Virus record (IMG/VR): IMGVR_UViG_3300020202_000134
Location: 1 to 42,603 of that record
Reading direction: 5' to 3' (one strand)
From: a virus
DNA: 42,603 nucleotides
Shown: positions 23,121 through 32,532 of the stretch, piece after piece
Layout of the letters: each line of letters opens with the position of its first letter
How positions within the stretch are numbered: the stretch's first letter is position 1
Program-made: the position numbers and the translations under genes
The notes under the pieces: model-generated
The model's database searches: none
What the model saw: the letters and a program-made list of their open reading frames with translations, nothing else
What the model was told of the DNA's origin: nothing

Positions 23121-25551
23121 ACGCGCCCTCTTATCCGCCCTTCTCATCCTGCTGCCGGTTATCACCCACGCGGACCCCCAGGTCATCCCCCAATTCCGGG
23201 GGCTCCATAACTCCGAAAACGCCGTCCTCATTAATGACGACGAAGCCCAAGATCTCCAGGATGTGGATATCACAGATACGGGGAAAGGCATTAGGAAGAG
23301 GGCGGGCTACAACCAATTTAAAACGATTGGGACATCTACTTGGGGCGTCCGAGGTGGATACTATTTTAGGGACACAGGCGGGACTGATCTTATAATCCAT
23401 GCGAACAATCGGAGTATTTTTTACAGCGAAGCTGGCGGTAATTATACGGCATTTGTCACAACGGATACCGAGGGGAGTTATTACGATTTTGTTGATTCTT
23501 ATGGTTATATTTGGAGAGCCAATAGTAATCGGGATGAAATCCTCCGTTATGATGGAACGACTGTTACATACTATCCCTCGCATCCCAAGGGGGATCAAAT
23601 TGAAGCATTGCCTGACCGTTTAGCAATATCGGGGACTTCTGCTAATCCAAACAGAGTTCACTTTTCAAAAATAGCGGACTTTACAAGTTTTACTACTGGG
23701 ACTGACGAGGCAGATGCTTTTACAGAAGACATTGGGCTTCCTGGCCAAAAAGTCAACGCTATAAAAGTTGCTTGTGGTTCGGGCGTCCTGGCATGGACAA
23801 GGGACTCAACATTTCTCATTACGGCCCAAAGCCAGTATGACTTAAGTCCTACCGTAAGTGTGTCGAATACCATCGGAACGGTTCAGCCTAGCACAATTAT
23901 TCAAGATTATGGGATTACTTATTGGCAGGGACAGGATGGCCATTTCTACTCTTATGATTGCAATGCGATTAAAAAATTATCGGAAAAATTAGATGTATCA
24001 GAATTTGTTTCAGGGGCAAGCCGCCTTTGGACTGCGACATCTCAAAGTGATTTTGAAACAGGGACAATCGGAGCCGGCTTAAGCGCATCAGCTTCTCCTG
24101 GGGGCCTGGTTTTCTCTCCGACCGTAATTGATTCTTTTTCTGACGGAGATTATACATCTACTCCTGCCTGGCAAGAATTTGATGTTTCGCAAGGGGCATT
24201 CTCTATCACTGGGGGGGAGCTGAAATTTGATTCTGCGGCAACCTCAGCAGCCAATGGCGGCCTTCGGCTTGCGAATTCTTATGGAAATGTAGGGGCATGG
24301 GAATTTGACTATAGATTTGATGCTAACGGCGGATACCCTGTATTCAAAATATGCAGTGAAACGCCAGCAACCATTACCCCTTCTTCTTCTGCCTCTGATG
24401 ACTGCTACGCTGGCCAAGTTATTAGGGGTGGCGTGTCTGAGATTTTTGAAAATGACACATCAAAAGCAAATTCCACATCTCCTACACAAACAGCCGGGGT
24501 TGATTACAATTTTGTTCTAGAGCGAGGGGCTTCCAACGAGATTAAGTTATTCATTGACGATGTTCTTATCGTCAGCGCCAATGATGCATCAATCGTTAAT
24601 ATTTCAACCATTTCCTTCGGTGTTGCACAAATCCTATCAGCAACTCCGAACTGGTTTTTCGACGACATTAAATTTAACCATTTTGTATCTACCTACCAAA
24701 CAACCGCAATCAGCATTGGCAGTTTAATTACGTCATGGGGCCGGTTGGTCGCAGAAGAAGCCCTTGATGGCGCAACAATTGCCTATGCAGTTTATACAGA
24801 CACAAACACTTCTATAACAATTACAAATTCATCTACTTTTGTGTCGAGCCAGACAATTTTAAATAACGAATTTATCACTCTTCCAACGGCTCCCTATCTG
24901 ACCATCGCCGCTTTTTTCACAAGGACGGCCCATACCCAAAACCCAACAATTGAGTCTATTTCAATCACATGGGATGAAGGCTCAGTTATACGGCATTTCG
25001 GTTCTGTGGATAGTGACCATAGGCTTTTGTGGAGCGTGGGTGAAGGGAATACATCTGTAACAAATAAGACATACATTTACGACCCAAGATTCGATTCTTG
25101 GCTTAAATACTCATTCCCTATTGATGCCCCAGCAAAGGTAAGCGACTTAATCTATTTTGGGGGCGTCTCCACAGGAGTTGTTTATACATGGCCGGTTGGT
25201 GAGAATGACAACGGCAGCGCCATTACGGCTTACTGGAAGTCAAAGGACTTTATCGGGGGAGACCCTTTCGTTGAGAAGGACTTCCTTAATTACAGCTTCC
25301 TTGGGAAGGCCGAAACGGGATCAAACCTCGATATCGTCTACACGATCAACGCCTCCTCCTCCGTCTCTAATAACCACTCTTTAACTGACCCGAACAGCCT
25401 TCCTCTCCGCCGGGTCAACGCCCATCTTCCCAGCGGGAAGGTCGGGAGCTTTATTAACTTCAAGTTCGGCAATGACGACGCTAACGCGCCTTTTGAGATT
25501 TACGGGTTCAAGTATGACTACCGGCTTCGGCCGTGGCGGGTTCTTCAGTAA
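23110..25551 (+). CDS. Large secreted tail protein (nozzle/beta-propeller-like) with lectin-like insert
   Basis: An 813-aa protein read from GTG 23110 (ribosome binding site GGGGGAGGA). Residues 1-21 are a Sec signal peptide (ALLSALLILLPVITHA, Ala-x-Ala-like cut). Residues about 25-330 have repeating strand blocks (RGGYYFRDTGG, YGYIWRANSN, PNRVHFSKIADF), as in podovirus tail-tube/nozzle proteins of beta-propeller type. Residues about 345-540 resemble a concanavalin/LamG jelly-roll (SDGDYTSTPAWQEF, WEFDYRFDANGG). The C-terminus resumes the propeller (DPRFDSWLKYSFPI). DNA in the middle is clearly more A+T-rich than the neighbours. Confidence 0.65.
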   Translation: MNFKRALLSALLILLPVITHADPQVIPQFRGLHNSENAVLINDDEAQDLQDVDITDTGKGIRKRAGYNQFKTIGTSTWGVRGGYYFRDTGGTDLIIHANNRSIFYSEAGGNYTAFVTTDTEGSYYDFVDSYGYIWRANSNRDEILRYDGTTVTYYPSHPKGDQIEALPDRLAISGTSANPNRVHFSKIADFTSFTTGTDEADAFTEDIGLPGQKVNAIKVACGSGVLAWTRDSTFLITAQSQYDLSPTVSVSNTIGTVQPSTIIQDYGITYWQGQDGHFYSYDCNAIKKLSEKLDVSEFVSGASRLWTATSQSDFETGTIGAGLSASASPGGLVFSPTVIDSFSDGDYTSTPAWQEFDVSQGAFSITGGELKFDSAATSAANGGLRLANSYGNVGAWEFDYRFDANGGYPVFKICSETPATITPSSSASDDCYAGQVIRGGVSEIFENDTSKANSTSPTQTAGVDYNFVLERGASNEIKLFIDDVLIVSANDASIVNISTISFGVAQILSATPNWFFDDIKFNHFVSTYQTTAISIGSLITSWGRLVAEEALDGATIAYAVYTDTNTSITITNSSTFVSSQTILNNEFITLPTAPYLTIAAFFTRTAHTQNPTIESISITWDEGSVIRHFGSVDSDHRLLWSVGEGNTSVTNKTYIYDPRFDSWLKYSFPIDAPAKVSDLIYFGGVSTGVVYTWPVGENDNGSAITAYWKSKDFIGGDPFVEKDFLNYSFLGKAETGSNLDIVYTINASSSVSNNHSLTDPNSLPLRRVNAHLPSGKVGSFINFKFGNDDANAPFEIYGFKYDYRLRPWRVLQ

Positions 25552-25560
25552 GGAGGATTT

Positions 25561-26604
25561 ATGGGTGACAGTTCAGGCCGTGGATGGGAAATAGCAAACC
25601 CGGAAGTTATTGGTAGGCTAACGGGGGATATTCAGCAATATGCAAATGCTCTTGGGCTGCAACTAACTCAGGAACAACTCAATAGCGTTGTAAATAGCGT
25701 TTTCCCGGAGGCCCAGAGGTTTAAGGAGGGCGGGGTCTACTACGCCTCCGATCGTGAAGGCGTTTATCAAAAGGCTAGAGAGTTTATACTCCCGAACCTC
25801 CAGAGACTTCAGTTTAATCAGCAGAAAAATCCGGCGGTAAACGATCAGGCTCGAAACACCGTCTCGCAGATTTTTCAGTCAACCCTGGGACGGACGCCTA
25901 CTTCAAACGAATTGGACCACTTCTCAAAAGAGTTTTCTTCTGGCGAGGTTTCTGGTTATGACCTGGAACAGTTTTTGGCACAAACCCCTGAATATCTGAA
26001 AGCGCAAAGTGAAAAAGAGAACCAACGTGTACAACAAGAATCAGCCGCCGCCCGGCAATCGCTTGATGCAGAGCTCCTGAAGAGCGAGGAGGAGACATTC
26101 AAGCGGGCTCTCCCGCAGATCATGTCGCAATACATGCGGGCGGGGAGGATCGGGTCATCGGGGGTAGACGCAATGCTGGCAAAAGAACGGGCGCGGCTTG
26201 CCCAGGAACGCCAAGGATTCCTAGCAAATGCAGCCTATGGGGATTCCATCCGTGCCCAGGGATATCGGCGCGAAGACTTTGTGGGAGCCAATGCTCAGGC
26301 GTTCAACCAATATCTGCGCCAGAGCGAACCGGCCTATCAGTCAAGAATGGCCGGGGTTCAGGCGCAAAATGCTTTGACCTATCAAACCCCCTACAACATT
26401 CTCGGAAGACAGCGTGAGGTGGACGATTACAACCGCCAGCGGAATGACTACATGGCGTATCTGAATTCACAGAAGAGCAGCCCACTCCAGGGGGCTTTAC
26501 GCGGAGCATTGTCTGGTGCGGGTGCTGGGGCAAGCTTTGGCCCATATGGCGCTCTTGCTGGGATTGGCCTAGGGGCCTTCGGCGGATACTCCGCTTCTCG
26601 ATAA
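25561..26604 (+). CDS. Internal virion/ejection protein with DUF4214-like segment
   Basis: A 347-aa protein. Residues about 98-142 (IFQSTLGRTPTSNELDHF ... FLAQTPEYL) match the DUF4214 pattern of LGRxPD and FLxSPEY motifs seen in secreted calcium-associated proteins. A long Gln/Glu/Arg-rich coiled helix follows (140-300). The tail (310-345) is a Gly/Ala-rich glycine-zipper-like hydrophobic stretch that could insert into membrane. Together with position this suggests a protein ejected with DNA. Confidence 0.55.
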   Translation: MGDSSGRGWEIANPEVIGRLTGDIQQYANALGLQLTQEQLNSVVNSVFPEAQRFKEGGVYYASDREGVYQKAREFILPNLQRLQFNQQKNPAVNDQARNTVSQIFQSTLGRTPTSNELDHFSKEFSSGEVSGYDLEQFLAQTPEYLKAQSEKENQRVQQESAAARQSLDAELLKSEEETFKRALPQIMSQYMRAGRIGSSGVDAMLAKERARLAQERQGFLANAAYGDSIRAQGYRREDFVGANAQAFNQYLRQSEPAYQSRMAGVQAQNALTYQTPYNILGRQREVDDYNRQRNDYMAYLNSQKSSPLQGALRGALSGAGAGASFGPYGALAGIGLGAFGGYSASR

Positions 26605-26618
26605 CATAGGAGAAAATC

Positions 26619-27704
26619 ATGGCATTGCAATTTCAACCTTATCCCGGGGCTAAGACGAAAAGGGAACAACAGGAACAAGATATGGGAGCACTTGAATCGG
26701 CTGGCTCGAGAATCCCAAGCACTATCTTGGCATTCCAACAGTTCAAGATTCAAAAGGCACAACAGGATCTCCAGATGCAACAGCTTCGCCAGCAAATGGA
26801 AATACTGAAAAGAGAATCAGAGGCGAAGTACGGCACAGGCGTTGCCGAGAACGTTCAGCCTGGCCAACTGGTATCCGCCCCACCTCCCACCGCTGGGCCG
26901 GAGGAGCAGATGTTTGGTTTTGAGGCGACTCCTCCGACGTTTACCGAGGAAACCCCAGAGCAAAAGCTTCGGCGGATGGGGACGGAAGGGTTTAACGCCG
27001 AGACAGCCCGGATTAAAGCCGAACAGGAGAAGCCGAACAAAACTCAGTTGAAGGTGACGGACAAAAACGTTCCTCTTCTCTATGACCCTGTTTCAGGATC
27101 AATAAATGTCCAGGCAACGGGGGAGCCTTATGACCCGGCAGCCCATGGGAATATCGTTGTCCCTGGGGCTCCGCCAGTCTTGCCGCCAAATCAAAACGTT
27201 GAGATTACGGATATCACCTCTGCGCGTAAGCAGTTGCGGGATTTGATCGATGGCGCAGCGGAATCGGGGTTCGGAGAGGGGAATCCATACATTGAGAGGG
27301 CGAGGACAAATCCGCTGAATCCCCTTCAATTGCTTGATCCAAAAGCGCAGAAGTTTAAGCAGCTGACGGCGGCGACAAAACAGATTATCGGTAAGGGGCT
27401 TGAAGGCGGCGTCCTCCGAAAAGAGGATGAATCCAAATACGACGCCATTATCCCAAAACCTGGGGACACGACTGAAATCTTGAGAGCAAAGGCCTCCCAG
27501 TTGGACAAGCTGCTCGATCAGAAACAAAGAGAGCGAATTGGGGGCTTCTCCTCTGCCGGGTTTCGTGGGATCCCCGGGGCGGCGGAACTTCCGCCTATCT
27601 CTCAGGGGCAACCACAAAATCGGCCACAGGTCGGAGCCGAGGAGGATGGATATAGGTTCAAGGGCGGGAATCCAGCCGATCCTAATTCGTGGGAGAAAAT
27701 CTAA
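26619..27704 (+). CDS. Virion-associated hypothetical protein
   Basis: A 361-aa protein with an N-terminal Gln-rich helix (residues 35-75), a Pro/Thr/Glu-rich disordered centre and a Pro/Gly-rich C-terminus ending DPNSWEKI. It sits between two ejection-type proteins; ribosome binding site TAGGAG. No enzymatic motif. Likely a minor internal virion protein, inferred from position only. Confidence 0.5.
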   Translation: MALQFQPYPGAKTKREQQEQDMGALESAGSRIPSTILAFQQFKIQKAQQDLQMQQLRQQMEILKRESEAKYGTGVAENVQPGQLVSAPPPTAGPEEQMFGFEATPPTFTEETPEQKLRRMGTEGFNAETARIKAEQEKPNKTQLKVTDKNVPLLYDPVSGSINVQATGEPYDPAAHGNIVVPGAPPVLPPNQNVEITDITSARKQLRDLIDGAAESGFGEGNPYIERARTNPLNPLQLLDPKAQKFKQLTAATKQIIGKGLEGGVLRKEDESKYDAIIPKPGDTTEILRAKASQLDKLLDQKQRERIGGFSSAGFRGIPGAAELPPISQGQPQNRPQVGAEEDGYRFKGGNPADPNSWEKI

Positions 27705-29554
27705 TGGCAGGGCCTTGGGAAAAGTACCAAGCAGTAACGCCTTCCCCGTCTGGCCCATGGACGAAGTATCAGGGATCAAGTGCGGGAGCCATGGCCACAG
27801 CGGACCCTCTCGCCGCAACGGCTGCTGGCATGGTTTCGCCTGCGGTGGATGTTCCAACCGACACCTCTCCCGCTGGCTACGTCAAGCGGCTTTTTAACGC
27901 CTCCAAGGAGATGTTCATCCCGTCTATGGAGAACGTGAAGCGTCTTTTCAGCCCGTCGGCGGGGCAGTTCGGGGTTTCGAAAGTGCTTGAGGAGGAGGGG
28001 CGACGTGTGGGCGGAGCGGTGCGGAGCGCGGCGGAGAACACGGCGGAACAAATCGCTACTTCGAAGTTCGGGCAACAGAACCCAAACCTCTCGGCGGGCA
28101 TGGGCGCTGCCTATTCCACTGTGGCGGACGTGGCTTCTGATTCCCTCACTCCGTCAGCCTTTCAGCAGCAGCTCGGCGGTGAAGGGCTTGGGATAGCGGC
28201 TAAGGCCAGCGGGCTAGGGAAGGCGCTAAAGGGGGCAGCTGTTGAGCCTGGCCGCCGGGCGCTTGGATTCCAGAAATCCCAGTTGAACAGCACGAAATCC
28301 CCGTTTGAGGCGAACCGCAAATTAGCGCAGGCGAATAGAGCGACGGAGACGATGTTGGAAAGAGGGGATATCCCGACCCTTGGGAGCCCAGACAAGGCGC
28401 AGAAAAATGCTTTAGGTTTGCTGGCGGAGGGGAAAAGAGAAGCGGGGGACGCTTTAAATTTGGTGGATGAGATTGCGGGGGTTAAGCCGACTTCGACATC
28501 GGCGACGGGAACATCCGGCGCTCCGGGGGCAACTGGTCGTCAATCTCGTGCATTGCCTGGAGCCATTGAGAAGTACCTTGGAAGCCCTCGGGAAATTTAT
28601 CCCGAGAGTGTAAAAGGTCTTGAAGCCGCTGATAAATTGCTTCCTGATCTTCCTTCATATGATACTAGGATAACCCGGACGCCCAAATATGTCAAGGCCA
28701 AAATCGAGGCGGCTGAAACGCTTACTAAATACGCGGCAGAGCGGAAGGTGCAGCCGACCTCTGAGTTTTATGAGGGGCTTTTCAGGGAGATGCACGACGA
28801 GGCGGTCAATGCCGCCATGGCCGGGCCGGAAGCCCAGAAGGCCTTTTTGGCTAAGTTCCCTTCCTTTGACGCTGACTTTCCAAAACTCAGCAACTTAAGA
28901 GGGCTGCGGACCCAATATGCCCAGCGGATTGGGGACCTCGAAAAAAGCCTCGCCCAGATCACGGAATTGGATTTCGATCAGGCCTTCTCTAAGGTTATCA
29001 ACCCCCAGAACGATGCGGAATTGTCCGCCGCTGTCGCAGCCAGGCGGGACGTTAGCGATCGGATGGTAAAGGGCCAGATATCTCTAAATGACCTCGACTA
29101 CCTTCGGCAGTATTGGGGGCAGCTGGGGTTTCGTGACAAGACCGTGGGGACCGCCCAGGCGAATGTCTACCGGAAGGCGTGGAAAGCCGCTGGGGACTAT
29201 ATCAAGCAGCATATTGGACGGATCGATCCGGAACTTGCGAAGTCCTATGTGGCTGGAATGAAAAAACAGGAAGCAGCCATGACAGCCATGAAGGGCATCA
29301 ACAATAAGATGGCCGGGGAGGCCGGGAACATGGCTGTAAGCTTCCCTGGGATTGTCGTTGGCGCAACGCGGGGGGATCTCCCGAAAGCGATTGCAGCGAC
29401 TGGCGCGTTTGAGGCGATCAAGCGTCGCGGGGCCGCTCCCATTGCCAATACCCTCTATAAAGCCGGGAAATCTTTGGAAAAGGCTCCCCGGACAGGGCTC
29501 GGGCAATTTACGGCGTTATTGGCTAGGGCTAAAGCCCGAAAGGATAAGAAATGA
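27704..29554 (+). CDS. Large internal virion/ejection protein (probable)
   Basis: A 616-aa protein. ATG 27704 overlaps the upstream TAA (TAATG), better than an in-frame start at 27689. It opens MAGPWEKYQAVTPSPSGPW, resembling the repeated PWxKY modules at the N-termini of phage ejection proteins. The rest is long Ala-rich helix with Arg/Lys clusters and a glycine-containing segment near 545-575. No lytic transglycosylase motif recognised. It overlaps the fibre gene by 4 bp. Confidence 0.55.
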   Translation: MAGPWEKYQAVTPSPSGPWTKYQGSSAGAMATADPLAATAAGMVSPAVDVPTDTSPAGYVKRLFNASKEMFIPSMENVKRLFSPSAGQFGVSKVLEEEGRRVGGAVRSAAENTAEQIATSKFGQQNPNLSAGMGAAYSTVADVASDSLTPSAFQQQLGGEGLGIAAKASGLGKALKGAAVEPGRRALGFQKSQLNSTKSPFEANRKLAQANRATETMLERGDIPTLGSPDKAQKNALGLLAEGKREAGDALNLVDEIAGVKPTSTSATGTSGAPGATGRQSRALPGAIEKYLGSPREIYPESVKGLEAADKLLPDLPSYDTRITRTPKYVKAKIEAAETLTKYAAERKVQPTSEFYEGLFREMHDEAVNAAMAGPEAQKAFLAKFPSFDADFPKLSNLRGLRTQYAQRIGDLEKSLAQITELDFDQAFSKVINPQNDAELSAAVAARRDVSDRMVKGQISLNDLDYLRQYWGQLGFRDKTVGTAQANVYRKAWKAAGDYIKQHIGRIDPELAKSYVAGMKKQEAAMTAMKGINNKMAGEAGNMAVSFPGIVVGATRGDLPKAIAATGAFEAIKRRGAAPIANTLYKAGKSLEKAPRTGLGQFTALLARAKARKDKK

Positions 29555-30564
29555 GAAAGGGGCTATTCCTTCTTCTGGTCTTCTTTGCAACTTCTGTCCA
29601 TGGCGAGATCCGTCGTATTCGTGGCGTCGAGAGCCGGGAAGACACGGCGGCGATCAATTACAACTTCCGGCAATTGGATGAGGAGCTAAGGAACACCGTC
29701 CATCGGACATCCACAGAAACAATTCGGGGCTACAAGTATTTTGTGAATCCCGTGGATTTTGTGACAGTTGTTGTTGACACGGCAACTATTTCGCACGGGG
29801 ACTTTCAAACTATTTACGTGGATACGATCACCGCCGCTTACAGCGTTTACATGGCGACGGTTGGTGGGAATGTAGGGATCGGGACAACGAGCCCGTTGTC
29901 CAATTTCTCGCTTACAACGGAGTCGGGAATTACCATAGGGACAAACGATTTCAGCAGCAGTTGGAACTTCGACCAGGGCGGGATTCACATGGAGATGCCT
30001 TTTGAGAAAGACGAGGCATCAAGCGGTGGATCGGGGTCTATAAAAATATTCTCCAACAATACGCATGACGAGACATTGCAGGGCACTATGGCCCTCGTTA
30101 CATCCGCGACGCCAGGATTGAGGCGGCTTAAGCTTGAAGCTATTGAACAAAATGTCGCCTTTCGGAACATGACTCTTAATGAGAACGGTGGGAACATCGG
30201 TATTGGGATAAGCCAGCCCGCAAGGCTTATTCATGCTGTGTCAACGGCCACCTCGACCGGATACATCGAAATGCTTCGCCTCGAGGGTCAAACCTTGTCG
30301 AACGGCTGGGAGCGCGGCATTGCATTTACAGGGAATTCCGGCGCTGTCGAGGTCGGCCGTGTTTCTGGCTTTCTGACGGGAACAGAGCGGCATTTAAGGT
30401 TTTACACGAATGGGACTCAGCAAGCGGCGTTCGACAATAATAGCACCGCTGGGAATACCCGATTTTTGATTTACGACGTGGACAACGGAACCATTGAGCG
30501 CGTGAGCGTCGGGGCTGCCGACTCCTGCGGAGCCGGATTCAAGTGTCTGCGAATTCCCAACTAA
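29551..30564 (+). CDS. Tail fibre-like protein with signal peptide
   Basis: A 337-aa protein. Residues 1-18 (RKGLFLLLVFFATSVHG) form a Sec signal peptide. The shaft contains GGNVGIGTTSPLSNF and GGNIGIGISQPARLIH, the repeat type of phage fibres and surface beta-prisms. It ends VGAADSCGAGFKCLRIPN, a tail seen in many fibre ORFs. No S74 chaperone domain. It lies just before the lysis genes. The ATG overlaps the previous TGA. Confidence 0.65.
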   Translation: MRKGLFLLLVFFATSVHGEIRRIRGVESREDTAAINYNFRQLDEELRNTVHRTSTETIRGYKYFVNPVDFVTVVVDTATISHGDFQTIYVDTITAAYSVYMATVGGNVGIGTTSPLSNFSLTTESGITIGTNDFSSSWNFDQGGIHMEMPFEKDEASSGGSGSIKIFSNNTHDETLQGTMALVTSATPGLRRLKLEAIEQNVAFRNMTLNENGGNIGIGISQPARLIHAVSTATSTGYIEMLRLEGQTLSNGWERGIAFTGNSGAVEVGRVSGFLTGTERHLRFYTNGTQQAAFDNNSTAGNTRFLIYDVDNGTIERVSVGAADSCGAGFKCLRIPN

Positions 30565-30598
30565 ATAACGAGGGAGGGGCCGCGCCTGCGGGACGACC

Positions 30599-30868
30599 AT
30601 GACTGAAGGAAGACGATGGGAAGACAGTACGTTATCAAGGGTCGCAAGACTCTGGCCGTTCATCCTTGCCTTCGCGACAGTTGCTGTCGCTTGGGGCGCG
30701 ATGAAGGCCGATCAGAGGTATCTGGAAAAAAATCTGTTCGTGGCATCTCAGAAAGTAGATAACCATGAAACGAGGATCAGCAAAGTCGAGCAGGCGATTG
30801 TTTCCATGGCAGATCGGCAGAAAGAGCAGATTGAGATGCAAAAGGAAGTCTTGCGGAGGCTGCGGTAA
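30599..30868 (+). CDS. Small membrane protein with coiled coil (spanin- or holin-like)
   Basis: An 89-aa protein: basic N-terminus, one transmembrane helix (about 18-35, WPFILAFATVAVAWGAM), then a heptad-rich coiled coil to the end. It directly precedes the endolysin and overlaps its ATG by one base. That topology fits an Rz-like i-spanin or a type II/III holin; sequence alone does not decide. Confidence 0.6.
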   Translation: MTEGRRWEDSTLSRVARLWPFILAFATVAVAWGAMKADQRYLEKNLFVASQKVDNHETRISKVEQAIVSMADRQKEQIEMQKEVLRRLR

Positions 30869-31302
30869 TGGCATCTTTCGGGGCTTCCTCAAAGGCTCAG
30901 TTGGACACAGTTCACCCCAGGCTTAAAGAGCTTTTCAACGAGGTGGTGAAGACCTTTGACTGTAAGGTGATTTGTGGGTATCGGACGCAGGGAGATCAGG
31001 ATAAGGCTTTTGAGGCTGGGCTCTCAAAGGTCCAATGGCCGAACTCCAAGCACAACTCCTATCCGAGCCTGGCGGTCGATGTGGCCCCGTATCCTGTGGA
31101 CTGGAAGGATTTGAACCGATTTTATCACTTCGGCGGGTACGTTCGGGCCGTGGCTGACCGCTTGGGGATCAAAATCCGGTGGGGAGGGGACTGGGATGGG
31201 GATTTCGACCTCAAGGATCAGAACTTCTTTGACCTCCCGCATTTCGAGCTTGTGGAGGAAGGGCATTCGTCTGACCTTCCTAAGGATCAGATTCGGGGGT
31301 AA
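30868..31302 (+). CDS. Endolysin, M15 L-alanyl-D-glutamate-type peptidase
   Basis: A 144-aa single-domain zinc peptidase that cuts peptidoglycan stem peptides. Zinc ligands visible: His62 in SKHN, Asp71 in AVDVAPY and His125 in LPHFEL; GYRTQGDQ is the conserved loop. No cell-wall-binding domain or signal peptide, so export depends on the holin. ATG 30868 overlaps the upstream stop TAA by one base. Confidence 0.85.
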   Translation: MASFGASSKAQLDTVHPRLKELFNEVVKTFDCKVICGYRTQGDQDKAFEAGLSKVQWPNSKHNSYPSLAVDVAPYPVDWKDLNRFYHFGGYVRAVADRLGIKIRWGGDWDGDFDLKDQNFFDLPHFELVEEGHSSDLPKDQIRG

Positions 31303-31304
31303 AC

Positions 31305-31925
31305 GTGCCGGAACTAAACGGGTCAATTCCAAGCTTTGACTGCCTCGTTCGGGCGGAATACCTCTATGACATGCAGGACCACTTCGGGGAGTTTGTCCGG
31401 GCCAGGGCTTTCGGAATCTCTAGCATCCAGGGGCGGGCGCTTGGGTTTCACGTCCTGGATGATGTGGGGGCCTGCATCTGGCGGCTCCCGATTAGCGCCT
31501 TGGTGACCAAAAAGACGGCTCCGATCCTGCCTCTGGACCATCTCCAGCTCTGGGACTGCTTCTCCTATCACTTCACTGTGACAGAGTTTGACCATATGCA
31601 GGGGCGGCGCTGTATGGCCCTCCTGAAGGACGGCGCAAAGCATGAGGGGCGGCTGATGTTCACCGTAGACTGGTATGGGAATGAATACGCCGAGGGGGTG
31701 GGGGAAGGCGGGCATAAGTGCGCCCACATCCTGGAGTTGGATAACGGGGGCCTGGCCGCGCTTCCGAACAACCGCATCCTCTGGGCCGACCCAGCCGTGA
31801 TCGAAGATCCTTTTAAGAAGAAGCCCGGGTATCTCACAAATACCCACATCTGGCAGTGTGAGCAGACGAGCAAGTGGTCGGCAGGCGACAAGATGTTTTA
31901 TGACGTTAAATTAGGAGGGGAATAA
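31305..31925 (+). CDS. Hypothetical protein in lysis cassette
   Basis: A 206-aa protein starting at GTG 31305, three bases after the endolysin stop and behind GGGGGTAAAC. Hydrophilic, without signal peptide; several Trp/His/Cys (RILWADPA, HIWQCEQTSKW). Its gene sits between endolysin and a holin-like gene. Family not recognised. Confidence 0.6.
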   Translation: MPELNGSIPSFDCLVRAEYLYDMQDHFGEFVRARAFGISSIQGRALGFHVLDDVGACIWRLPISALVTKKTAPILPLDHLQLWDCFSYHFTVTEFDHMQGRRCMALLKDGAKHEGRLMFTVDWYGNEYAEGVGEGGHKCAHILELDNGGLAALPNNRILWADPAVIEDPFKKKPGYLTNTHIWQCEQTSKWSAGDKMFYDVKLGGE

Positions 31926-32173
31926 TGGGAATCAGAGAAACCATAGAAGAGTGGGTTCTGAAAATTGCGCTGAAGAAGGGCGTGAAGGCGGTGGGGGCTG
32001 TGATTCTGTCGGCTGCCGCGTCTGTGAAGGTCGCCCCGGTTCTGGCTAACCTGGGAGTGACGATAGACCCTGCGCAGCTTGAATTGGGGCTGACGGCTCT
32101 TGGGGCCGGAGCCGTGACGATGGCACTTAACTGGCTGAAGCTTAAGACCAGCCTGGGGCGGAAGTTCCTTTAG
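31925..32173 (+). CDS. Holin-like small membrane protein
   Basis: An 82-aa protein with a charged N-terminal helix, a hydrophobic helix (about 23-45, VGAVILSAAASVKVAPVLAN) and a second at about 55-72 (TALGAGAVTMALNWL), then a basic tail. Size, two-helix topology and place at the end of the late operon fit a class II holin. The terminator at 32.19 kb follows. Confidence 0.6.
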   Translation: MGIRETIEEWVLKIALKKGVKAVGAVILSAAASVKVAPVLANLGVTIDPAQLELGLTALGAGAVTMALNWLKLKTSLGRKFL

Positions 32174-32185
32174 AGATCGAGATTG

Positions 32186-32230
32186 GCCGCTCTTGGGCTA
32201 TTTCTTGCCCAGGGGCGGCTTGATCTTTAT
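32186..32230. terminator. Bidirectional-type terminator between late operon and 32198 gene
   Basis: GCCGCTCTTGGGC (32186-32198) pairs with GCCCAGGGGCGGC (32207-32219), 13 bp with two G-U, loop TATTTCTT, then TTGATCTTT on the plus strand. The right arm encodes the last residues of the convergent minus-strand gene. Confidence 0.7.
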
Positions 32231-32398
32231 AAAGGCATCTTCGGAAACCCAGACTTTCTCACCATCCTCTTCCACGCATTGAGCCCTAGCGTATGAAACC
32301 TCATCCTGAACTATTTTTTGATAATCGTTGTCGGTGGTTTTTCCCCCGGTGAAAATCCCAAACATGAAGGCAAGGGCAGCAATGGCGAATGTCGGCAT
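32198..32398 (-). CDS. Small single-pass membrane protein
   Basis: A 66-aa protein read leftward from ATG 32398, where AAAGGAGAGA is an ideal ribosome binding site; a longer in-frame ATG at 32464 lacks one. An N-terminal hydrophobic helix (TFAIAALAFMFGIFTGG) is followed by a charged domain ending PPLGKK. Convergent with the holin-like gene; function unknown, possibly a lysogeny-side membrane protein. Confidence 0.6.
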   Translation of the reverse strand: MPTFAIAALAFMFGIFTGGKTTDNDYQKIVQDEVSYARAQCVEEDGEKVWVSEDAFIKIKPPLGKK

Positions 32399-32532
32399 AT
32401 TCTCTCCTTTGAGATTTATTCTCCCCTCAACTAAGTATAGTGCGTGAGGCTGTCTAAATTCCACCCCTAGGCATGCAATAATTCAGCCATGGAGCAGATC
32501 TGTGGGCATCATGCACAAATTAATACCAGGAT

